Shown piece by piece: positions 18,148-25,360 of a DNA stretch of 64,000 bases. Each line of letters begins with the position of its first letter. The stretch's first letter is position 1. Source of the stretch: Klebsiella quasivariicola. Its GTDB lineage: Bacteria; Pseudomonadota; Gammaproteobacteria; Enterobacterales; Enterobacteriaceae. A program made the translations under genes and the position numbers. The notes below the pieces were generated by a model that did no database searches, had not been told where the DNA came from, and was given only the letters and a program-made list of their open reading frames with translations. Location of the stretch: assembly GCF_002269255.1 (NCBI RefSeq), contig NZ_CP022823.1:5022001-5086000 (forward strand), written 5' to 3'.

Positions 18148-19666
18148 GGTCTACGTCAATCACATCCGGGTTAACAACACGCCTGAGCGTGGAAAAGAGA
18201 TCGGTTGCCAGCATGCCGCGGGTACCCACGCGGGCGGCCAGCCGGTCGGCGGCATCGCCATGGGCGACGCACCCGGCACAGGCAGCATCATACGGCGTCA
18301 GGTGCTGTCCTAACAATGCGGCGATGATGCCAGTGAGCACATCCCCCATCCCGCCGCTGGCCATCCCAGCGTTGCCGGCGTCGATAATGCCCATCGCCCC
18401 GCTTTCACTGGCCACTACCGTGCCCGCGCCTTTCAGCACGACCACACCACCATACCGTTTTACCAGACGCTGCGCAGAATGTAAGCGATCGCTTTCAATT
18501 TCTGCCACGCTGACGTTCAGCAGACGGGCCGCTTCGCCGGGATGCGGGGTTAACACGCGATTGTGACGTTTATCGGGATTGAATGCCAGCAGGTTCAGCG
18601 CGTCGGCGTCCCAGACCATTGGTTTGTTGAAACTTTCCGCCGTGCGCAGGGCGCTGCGCCCCCACTCGTTCTGCCCCAGGCCCGGGCCAATCGCCACCAC
18701 ATCCGCCCACTCCAGTGCGGCTTTCAGGGTCTGCGGCGTCAGCTCATCCACCATTAATTCCGGCCGGGCGGTGACAATCGGCGCCACGTTCTCCCGGTGA
18801 GTGAGTACTCGCACCAGCCCCGCACCGGTGCGTAAGGCCGCTTCACCGCACATACGAATAGCGCCTGCCGTGCCGCGATCGCCACCGATAATCACGAGCT
18901 TGCCGTGATCGCCCTTATGGGAGGTGGCCCGCCGCGGCGGCAGCCAGTCGGCAAGGTGAGCGGCGCAAAACCGCGTCAGAGGAGTACTTTGCCCGGCAAG
19001 CCAGCGCTCAAGCCCGAGGGCATGATGATGGAGATGCCCGACGACATCCCGCGCCTTGCCGGTCAGCAGCCCCGGCTTGAGGGCGATAAAGGTCAGCGTA
19101 TGGTCGGCCTGCATGACCGCCCCTGGTGTCGCCCCGGTCTGCGCGTTCAGGCCGGAAGGGATATCCAGGGCCACCACCGGTGCCGGATGGTGGTTCGCCT
19201 GGCGAATGAGCGCTGCGACGGGATCGCGCGGCGCGCTGCGCAGGCCGGTGCCGAGCAGGCCATCAATAATCAGGGAGATATCGTCGGGCCATGGGATGGT
19301 CGCCGCATGGATCACACCGCCGGCGTTAAGCCACGCCTCCCGCGCCGCCTGCGCCTCTTCCGGCAGCGGACTCTCGCTCTCCACCGCCAGCAATGTTACC
19401 CGCCGCCCCGCGGCCAGCGCCAGACGCGCCACGACGTACCCGTCGCCGCCGTTATTGCCATGTCCGCAGAGGATCAGCCAGTGCGCGCTGGCGGGATAAG
19501 CGCGGCTGGCCAGCTGAAAGGCCGCCTCGCCCGCGCGCTGCATGAGTTCGAACAGCGTCAGCCCCAGGCTGTCCGCCGCCTCTCGTTCGGCCAGGCGCAG
19601 CGCCTCCGCAGGCCAAATGTTGTATGGTATACTGTCAGGGTTTTTCGTCATTGTATGGTCCATCAT
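18140..19666 (-). CDS. nnr: Bifunctional NAD(P)H-hydrate repair enzyme Nnr
   Basis: A 508-residue fusion of an N-terminal NAD(P)HX epimerase (about 1-215; LCGHGNNGGDGYVVAR near 65-80) and a C-terminal ADP-dependent NAD(P)HX dehydratase (about 225-500; HKGDHGKLVIIGGD, LTPHPGEAARLL and NAGMASGGMGDVLTG). It repairs hydrated, dead forms of NADH and NADPH. The first ATG (19664-19666) overlaps the ATG of divergent queG by two bases; a second ATG follows immediately, so the start is uncertain by one codon. It heads the minus-strand run nnr-tsaE-amiB-mutL-miaA-hfq-hflXKC. Confidence 0.97.
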   Translation of the reverse strand: MMDHTMTKNPDSIPYNIWPAEALRLAEREAADSLGLTLFELMQRAGEAAFQLASRAYPASAHWLILCGHGNNGGDGYVVARLALAAGRRVTLLAVESESPLPEEAQAAREAWLNAGGVIHAATIPWPDDISLIIDGLLGTGLRSAPRDPVAALIRQANHHPAPVVALDIPSGLNAQTGATPGAVMQADHTLTFIALKPGLLTGKARDVVGHLHHHALGLERWLAGQSTPLTRFCAAHLADWLPPRRATSHKGDHGKLVIIGGDRGTAGAIRMCGEAALRTGAGLVRVLTHRENVAPIVTARPELMVDELTPQTLKAALEWADVVAIGPGLGQNEWGRSALRTAESFNKPMVWDADALNLLAFNPDKRHNRVLTPHPGEAARLLNVSVAEIESDRLHSAQRLVKRYGGVVVLKGAGTVVASESGAMGIIDAGNAGMASGGMGDVLTGIIAALLGQHLTPYDAACAGCVAHGDAADRLAARVGTRGMLATDLFSTLRRVVNPDVIDVDHD

Positions 19667-20804
19667 GTCACAGCCCCTCGATCTCGTTCAGTTAGCGCAA
19701 CAAATCAAACAATGGGGCACAGAGCTTGGGTTCCAGCAGGTGGGGATCGCCGATACCGATCTCAGCGCCAGTGAACCCAAACTGCAGGCATGGCTGGATA
19801 AACAATACCACGGCGAAATGGAATGGATGGCGCGTCACGGTATGATGCGCGCCCGTCCCCACGAGCTGCTGCCCGGTACGTTACGCGTCATCAGCGTGCG
19901 GATGAACTATCTGCCCGCCAACGCCGCCTTTGCCCGCACCCTGAAAGATCCCGCGCTGGGTTACGTCAGCCGTTATGCCCTCGGGCGTGATTATCATAAG
20001 CTGCTACGTAATCGCCTGAAAAAACTGGGGGAGAAGATTCAGGAACAGTGTGCTTCGCTCAATTTTAGACCTTTTGTCGACTCCGCGCCTATCCTGGAAC
20101 GGCCAATCGCAGAAAAAGCGGGCCTTGGCTGGACAGGTAAGCACTCACTTATCTTAAGTCGCGACGCCGGATCGTTCTTTTTCCTCGGCGAACTGCTGAT
20201 TGACCTGCCCCTGCCGGTCGACAGCCCGGTTGCGGAAGAGTGCGGACGCTGCGTCGCCTGCATGACCATCTGTCCTACCGGCGCCATCGTTGAGCCCTAC
20301 ACCGTCGACGCCCGGCGCTGCATCTCTTATCTCACCATCGAACTGGAAGGCGCGATCCCCGAGGAGTTCCGTCCGCTTATCGGCAACCGCATCTATGGCT
20401 GCGACGACTGCCAGCTCATCTGCCCGTGGAACCGTTTCTCACAGCTCACCGATGAAGAGGATTTCAGCCCACGCAAAGCGCTGCATGCCCCGCCGCTGGT
20501 GGAGCTGTTCGCCTGGAGCGAAGCGTGGTTTCTGAAGGTAACCGAAGGGTCGGCCATTCGTCGCATTGGCCACCTGCGCTGGCTGCGCAATATCGCCGTC
20601 GCGCTGGGCAATGCGCCCTGGGATGAAGCCCATCTTCGCGCGCTGGAGAGTCGCCGGGGTGAGCACCCGCTTCTCGACGAGCACATTGAATGGGCGATTG
20701 CCCAGCAAATGAAAAAGCGGAGCGCCGACGCCGTCGAAGTACAGCTACCAAAAAAATTACGTCTGGTCAGGGTGGTAGAGAAAGGCTTGCCGCGGGACGC
20801 CTGA
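19665..20804 (+). CDS. queG: Epoxyqueuosine reductase QueG
   Basis: A 379-residue cobalamin-dependent iron-sulphur enzyme that reduces epoxyqueuosine to queuosine in tRNA, the last step of Q synthesis. The N-terminal cobalamin-binding domain contains the SRYALGRDYH region. Two [4Fe-4S] motifs are seen, CGRCVACMTICPTGA (about 186-200) and CDDCQLICPWN (about 246-256), and a HEAT-like C-terminus follows. The ATG at 19665 gives the E. coli length; an open in-frame stretch upstream to 19542 lies inside nnr and is ignored. A TGGTATACT extended -10 at 19626-19633 lies inside the nnr coding sequence and is the likely promoter. Confidence 0.97.
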   Translation: MSQPLDLVQLAQQIKQWGTELGFQQVGIADTDLSASEPKLQAWLDKQYHGEMEWMARHGMMRARPHELLPGTLRVISVRMNYLPANAAFARTLKDPALGYVSRYALGRDYHKLLRNRLKKLGEKIQEQCASLNFRPFVDSAPILERPIAEKAGLGWTGKHSLILSRDAGSFFFLGELLIDLPLPVDSPVAEECGRCVACMTICPTGAIVEPYTVDARRCISYLTIELEGAIPEEFRPLIGNRIYGCDDCQLICPWNRFSQLTDEEDFSPRKALHAPPLVELFAWSEAWFLKVTEGSAIRRIGHLRWLRNIAVALGNAPWDEAHLRALESRRGEHPLLDEHIEWAIAQQMKKRSADAVEVQLPKKLRLVRVVEKGLPRDA

Positions 20805-20817
20805 TTCATTCACAGGC

Positions 20818-21054
20818 TGTGAATAAAATCTAAAACACATTGCGTTTCAAGGCGCAGACCGAGGTCAAGTGATCGGATTAACATTTTGAAATGAAATTTA
20901 ATTGTTAAATTTCAATTAGATAACAAGATACTATTTACAAAGCGAAGCATTTACGTCATCAGAGACGAAACGACAACCTGTGGATAACTCTGTTCACAGT
21001 ATTTCTGCAGACCAAACGAAAATCATCCCCGGCGCTGGATTGCACTGTGGATAA
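20818..21054 (+). other. datA: datA-like cluster of three perfect DnaA boxes
   Basis: Three 9-mers match TGTGNATAA in the same orientation: TGTGAATAA at 20818-20826, TGTGGATAA at 20979-20987 and TGTGGATAA at 21046-21054. The first two are separated by a very AT-rich stretch (20878-20940) containing a weak IHF-like match (GATTAACATTTTG, about 20876-20888). In E. coli the DnaA-titrating, DnaA-ATP-hydrolysing locus datA lies in this same interval beside the glyVXY tRNA genes and also combines DnaA boxes with an IHF site. Position plus boxes make this the equivalent locus. Its activity here is inferred. No gene is present in 20805-21074. Confidence 0.75.
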
Positions 21055-21074
21055 ATAAGAGATGGAAGAAAATT

Positions 21075-21150
<76 letters not shown>

Positions 21151-21222
21151 TTAATCATCGTCATTCAAGCTACCCTGTAGCAACCTGAATACTGCGACTG
21201 GTGTGGTGTGTCTTTCAAATTT

Positions 21223-21298
<76 letters not shown>

Positions 21299-21366
21299 TT
21301 AATCTTCGGCTTTCGTCTCGCATCTGCGAGTTGAAATCCTTCGATAAGGATGGTGCTTTCAAATTT

Positions 21367-21442
<76 letters not shown>

Positions 21443-21502
21443 GTTACTGCATTTTTTGCCATATTTTGATGGCGTCGTAATTTGCATTTCTGCGTCGTTA
21501 CG

Positions 21503-21538
21503 GGAGGCGCATTATACGAGAATTCGATGCCCCTGCAA
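21503..21538 (-). promoter_or_regulatory. Promoter of the glyVXY tRNA operon
   Basis: On the minus strand a -35 TTGCAG (21533-21538), a 16-base spacer and a perfect -10 TATAAT (21511-21516) are followed by a GC-rich discriminator GCGCCTCC, typical of stable-RNA promoters under stringent control. Confidence 0.8.
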
Positions 21539-21736
21539 CCCCCTGTTCATCACTTTTTTGCGTTTTTTGTTTAAGTGGACATTTTCTCGCCACCTACGCC
21601 GCTGAATTGTATAAATAAGCGTCACAACGGGCAAAATCGCTTTTTCCGCCCGGCTGAATGACGCAAAATCGCTCGCATCATATTGCGGTGGCGCGACGTA
21701 TAACGAGGCCACCACGACGCCAAAAAGGGAATTAGC

Positions 21737-22468
21737 ATGAGAAAAGTCCTCACCGTCCTGCTGCTGGGCACGCTGGCCATCGGAACCGCGTCAGCCGAGA
21801 CGCTCCATTTTGGCACCACCACGGCCAATCCACCGTTTGTCACCACCAACGGCAAAAATCAGCCCGTCGGCTTCGATATCGATCTCGCGCACGCCCTGTG
21901 CCAGCAGATGCAGGCGCAGTGCCAGTTCACAGCGCAGCGTTTCGATACTCTGATCCCTGCTTTACGCTTTAAGAAGTTTGATGCGGTGATTGCCGGCATG
22001 GAAGTGATCCCGATGCGCGAGAAGCAGGTCGCCTTTAGCCGCCCCTATCGTCAGGCGCTCTCCGGGGTGGTGATCGTCAATAAAGATGTCGCCCATACCT
22101 TTGCCGATCTGAAAGCCAAAAAAATCGGCGTGGTGAAAGGCACGCTGCATCAGCACTATCTGCGCGATAAGCAGAAGGCCGTGCAGGCGATCCCTTACGA
22201 CGACGTCGCCAGCGCTTTAGCCGCGCTGAAAGCTGGCGAAATAACCGGCGTCATGGGCGACTTCGCCACGCTCGACGCCTGGCAACAAGAGAACCCTGAC
22301 TACGCCATCATGGATGAGCGGGCCACTGACCCGGCTTATTATGGGAAACAGTATGCAATTGCAGTGCGCAAAGACGACCCGGAGCTGCTGAATGCCATCA
22401 ACGATGCCCTGACCGCGGTCATGGCGACGCCTGACTTCCAGCAGATGCAGCAAAAGTGGTTTAAATAG
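21737..22468 (+). CDS. Periplasmic amino-acid-binding protein of ArtI/ArtJ type, orphan
   Basis: A 243-residue solute-binding protein of the family 3 type used by polar amino-acid ABC importers. The signal peptide is at 1-20 (MRKVLTVLLLGTLAIGTASA). The mature start ETLHFGTTTANPPF, the family motif GFDIDLAHALC (about 46-56) and the two-lobe pattern ending in QQMQQKWFK closely resemble arginine-binding ArtI/ArtJ. No permease or ATPase gene lies beside it, so it must share a transporter encoded elsewhere. The ribosome site AAAGGGAA precedes the ATG by six bases. It stands between tRNA-Gly and orn, a place without such a gene in E. coli, which suggests later insertion. Ligand specificity is not proved. 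Confidence 0.85.
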   Translation: MRKVLTVLLLGTLAIGTASAETLHFGTTTANPPFVTTNGKNQPVGFDIDLAHALCQQMQAQCQFTAQRFDTLIPALRFKKFDAVIAGMEVIPMREKQVAFSRPYRQALSGVVIVNKDVAHTFADLKAKKIGVVKGTLHQHYLRDKQKAVQAIPYDDVASALAALKAGEITGVMGDFATLDAWQQENPDYAIMDERATDPAYYGKQYAIAVRKDDPELLNAINDALTAVMATPDFQQMQQKWFK

Positions 22469-22480
22469 CGCGGGAAAGCA

Positions 22481-22506
22481 AACCGGGCCGCACACCGGGC
22501 CCGGTT
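22481..22506. terminator. Bidirectional hairpin between convergent genes
   Basis: A 9-bp stem AACCGGGCC/GGCCCGGTT lies between the ends of the binding-protein gene and orn. It lacks a clear T-run on either side, so termination is probable rather than certain. Confidence 0.6.
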
Positions 22507-22511
22507 GCGGT

Positions 22512-23057
22512 TTACAGCTTAATAAAATGCTCGCGATAGTAAGCCAGCTCGGCGACCGACTCACGGATATCGTCCATCGCCTGATGGGTACCCTGTTTTT
22601 TAAAGCCGTCGAGAATTTCCGGCTTCCAGCGGCGCGCCAGCTCTTTCAGGGTGCTGACGTCCAGGTAGCGGTAGTGAAAATAGGCTTCCAGTTGCGGCAT
22701 GTACTTAAACAGGAAGCGACGATCCTGGCCGATGCTGTTGCCGCAGATCGGCGATTTGCCTGCCGGCACCCACTGCTTAAGAAACTCAATAGTCGCCAGT
22801 TCGGCATCGTGCTCGCTGACGGTGCTGGCCTTTACGCGATCCACCAGCCCGCTGCCGGTATGCGTCCGTACATTCCACTCGTCCATTAATGCCAGTTGAG
22901 CGTCCGACTGATGTACCGCGATGGTCGGCCCCTCAGCCAAAATGTTCAGGTTGGCATCGGTCACCAGGGTGGCGATTTCGATAATGCGATCGCGCTCCGG
23001 ATCCAGCCCTGTCATCTCAAGATCGATCCAAATGAGGTTGTTTTCATTTGCACTCAT
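22512..23057 (-). CDS. orn: Oligoribonuclease
   Basis: A 181-residue DEDDh exonuclease that degrades the last di- to penta-ribonucleotides (mainly diribonucleotides, including pGpG). Exo motifs are LIWIDLEMTGLD (about 8-19), a central Asp in ICGNSIGQDRRF, and THQAMDDIRES (about 157-167) carrying the catalytic His and Asp. The start at 23057 (MSANENNLIW) gives the family length; an extension to 23111 is open but lacks similarity. It is divergent from rsgA with about 94 bases between. Confidence 0.98.
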   Translation of the reverse strand: MSANENNLIWIDLEMTGLDPERDRIIEIATLVTDANLNILAEGPTIAVHQSDAQLALMDEWNVRTHTGSGLVDRVKASTVSEHDAELATIEFLKQWVPAGKSPICGNSIGQDRRFLFKYMPQLEAYFHYRYLDVSTLKELARRWKPEILDGFKKQGTHQAMDDIRESVAELAYYREHFIKL

Positions 23058-23151
23058 GCTATTTTCCACCCTTCTTGCGTGACTATATTCATCTAAAATA
23101 GCGTGTATCATAGAGGTTTTGCCCCATCAGGGCGACCAGGAGCCAGTTCGA

Positions 23152-24213
23152 TTGAGTAAAAATAAACTCTCCAAAGGCCAGCAGCGCCGCGTCAAAGCCA
23201 ACCACCAGCGCCGTCTGAAAACCACTGCGGAGAAGGCCGACTACGATGACAACCTGTTTGGCGAAACGTCCGAAGGTATTGTCATCAGTCGCTTTGGCAT
23301 GCATGCCGACGTCGAATCCGCTGACGGCAGCGTGCATCGCTGCAATATCCGCCGGACGATCCGCTCGCTGGTGACCGGCGACCGCGTGGTCTGGCGGCCG
23401 GGTAAAGACGCCGCCGATGGCGTAAACGTTAAAGGGATCGTCGAGGCGGTTCACGATCGCGCCTCCGTCCTGACGCGTCCGGATTTTTACGACGGCGTGA
23501 AGCCTATCGCCGCCAATATCGATCAGATCGTGGTGGTTTCCGCGATCCTGCCAGAGTTGTCGCTGAATATTATCGATCGTTATCTGGTGGCCTGCGAAGC
23601 GCAGGATATCGAGCCGTTGATCGTCCTGAATAAAATCGATCTGCTGGATGACGATGGCCTGCGCTTCGTCAATGAGCAAATGGACATCTACCGCAATATC
23701 GGTTACCGCGTGCTGCTGGTTTCCAGTCGTACTCAGGACGGCCTTAAGCCGCTGGAAGCGGCCCTGACCGACCGTATCAGCATCTTCGCCGGGCAGTCCG
23801 GGGTCGGTAAATCGAGCCTGCTGAACGCCCTGCTCGGGTTGAACGAGGATCAGATCCTCACCAATGATGTTTCGGACGTTTCCGGCTTAGGCCAGCACAC
23901 CACCACCGCAGCGCGCCTCTACCACTTCCCGCACGGCGGCGATGTGATTGATTCGCCGGGCGTTCGTGAATTCGGCCTGTGGCATCTGGAAGCGGAACAA
24001 ATCACCAATGGCTTTGTCGAATTCCATGATTATTTAGGCCGTTGCAAGTATCGCGACTGTAAACACGATACCGATCCTGGCTGTGCGCTGCGCGAAGCGG
24101 TAGAGAACGGCAAGATCGCCGAAAGCCGTTTTGAGAACTACCATCGCATCCTGGAAAGCATGGCGCAGGTACAGGTAAAAACGCGTAAAAACTTTTCCTC
24201 GTCCGATGACTGA
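23152..24213 (+). CDS. rsgA: Small ribosomal subunit biogenesis GTPase RsgA
   Basis: A 353-residue circularly permuted GTPase that proofreads late 30S assembly. A basic N-terminus (SKNKLSKGQQRRVKANHQRR) is followed by an OB fold (about 40-105). The G motifs come in permuted order: NKIDLL (G4, about 161-166), GQSGVGKSSL (G1, about 214-223) and DSPGV (G3). A zinc motif CKYRDCKHDTDPGC lies near 300-313. The start is a TTG at 23152 with AGGAG about nine bases upstream; it matches the E. coli N-terminus, and an upstream TTG at 23119 is less likely. Confidence 0.96.
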   Translation: MSKNKLSKGQQRRVKANHQRRLKTTAEKADYDDNLFGETSEGIVISRFGMHADVESADGSVHRCNIRRTIRSLVTGDRVVWRPGKDAADGVNVKGIVEAVHDRASVLTRPDFYDGVKPIAANIDQIVVVSAILPELSLNIIDRYLVACEAQDIEPLIVLNKIDLLDDDGLRFVNEQMDIYRNIGYRVLLVSSRTQDGLKPLEAALTDRISIFAGQSGVGKSSLLNALLGLNEDQILTNDVSDVSGLGQHTTTAARLYHFPHGGDVIDSPGVREFGLWHLEAEQITNGFVEFHDYLGRCKYRDCKHDTDPGCALREAVENGKIAESRFENYHRILESMAQVQVKTRKNFSSSDD

Positions 24214-24320
24214 TCATTAAGCTGGGCATCACATCAGGCTCTGCCAGGACGCGGTCAAAGTGCGACTAACGCGGCTGCCATTTAGCGAGTTTTACGTATA
24301 GAATCGTCCCCTTTTTTCAG

Positions 24321-24342
24321 GACCCCGCCCGCGGGCGGGGTC
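24321..24342. promoter_or_regulatory. Perfect GC-only inverted repeat upstream of psd
   Basis: GACCCCGCCCGCGGGCGGGGTC is a perfect 22-base palindrome 31 bases before the psd start. It is preceded on the plus strand by a T-run rather than followed by one, so it is not a standard terminator for rsgA. It lies in the mRNA leader or promoter of psd-mscM. Confidence 0.6.
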
Positions 24343-24373
24343 AGGAACGACATATCATGGCCTGGAGGCTACT

Positions 24374-25336
24374 TTGTTAAACGATCTTAAACTTTCACTG
24401 CAATACATTCTGCCTAAACTGTGGCTCACCCGCCTCGCAGGCTGGGGTGCGAGCAAACGCGCAGGTTGGTTGACGAAACTGGTCATCGATCTGTTCGTGA
24501 AATACTACAAGGTCGATATGAAAGAGGCGCAGAAGCCGGATACCGCGGCTTATCGCACCTTCAACGATTTCTTTGTGCGTCCGCTGCGCGACGACGTTCG
24601 CCCGCTGAATACCGATCCCAACGTGCTGGTGATGCCGGCAGACGGCGTGATCAGCCAGCTTGGCGCCATTGAAGACGATAAAATCCTGCAGGCCAAAGGT
24701 CATGACTACAGCCTGGAAGCCCTGCTGGCCGGCAACTATCAAATGGCCGACCTGTTCCGTAACGGCAGCTTCGCCACCACCTATCTGTCGCCGCGCGACT
24801 ATCACCGCGTGCACATGCCGTGCAACGGCATCCTGCGCGAAATGATCTACGTCCCTGGCGACCTGTTCTCGGTTAACCATCTGACGGCGCAGAATGTGCC
24901 TAACCTGTTCGCCCGTAACGAGCGCGTCATCTGCCTGTTTGATACTGAGTTTGGCCCGATGGCGCAAATTCTGGTGGGCGCGACTATCGTCGGCAGCATC
25001 GAGACCGTGTGGTCCGGCACCGTGACCCCACCGCGCGAAGGCATTATTAAACGCTGGACCTGGCCCGCTGGCGACAGCGAAGGCTCCGTCGCCCTGCTGA
25101 AAGGCCAGGAGATGGGCCGCTTCAAACTGGGTTCCACCGTGATCAACCTGTTTGCCCCGGGCCAGGTGAAGCTGGTCGACTCGCTGCAAAGCCTGTCCGT
25201 GACTAAAATCGGCCAACCGCTGGCGACCGCCGTGGAAGCCAGCACCGCTGCTGAACCCGCGCCGTTACCGGAAGAAGAGATCCGCGCCGAACACCGCGCC
25301 AGCCCGCTGGTTGACGATACACAAGACCAAGGTTAA
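24374..25336 (+). CDS. psd: Phosphatidylserine decarboxylase proenzyme
   Basis: A 320-residue inner-membrane-associated enzyme converting phosphatidylserine to phosphatidylethanolamine. It is a pyruvoyl enzyme: the proenzyme cuts itself at the LGST motif (G253-S254) and S254 becomes the pyruvoyl group. The motif and the upstream DYHRVHMP segment (about 141-148), which carries the protease His, are intact. The start is TTG with a GGAGG ribosome site eight bases upstream. The C-terminal 35 residues are Ala/Glu/Pro-rich and variable. It is followed by mscM after 24 bases, as in E. coli. Confidence 0.97.
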   Translation: MLNDLKLSLQYILPKLWLTRLAGWGASKRAGWLTKLVIDLFVKYYKVDMKEAQKPDTAAYRTFNDFFVRPLRDDVRPLNTDPNVLVMPADGVISQLGAIEDDKILQAKGHDYSLEALLAGNYQMADLFRNGSFATTYLSPRDYHRVHMPCNGILREMIYVPGDLFSVNHLTAQNVPNLFARNERVICLFDTEFGPMAQILVGATIVGSIETVWSGTVTPPREGIIKRWTWPAGDSEGSVALLKGQEMGRFKLGSTVINLFAPGQVKLVDSLQSLSVTKIGQPLATAVEASTAAEPAPLPEEEIRAEHRASPLVDDTQDQG

Positions 25337-25360
25337 TTCTTCAGCAAAAAGGGTTATGCC

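Noticed and set aside
21596..21625. TGAATTGTATAAATAAG considered as an ArgR (ARG) box for the ArtJ-like gene
   Set aside because: Only the first half site fits; the second half does not match ATTCA. Too weak to annotate.
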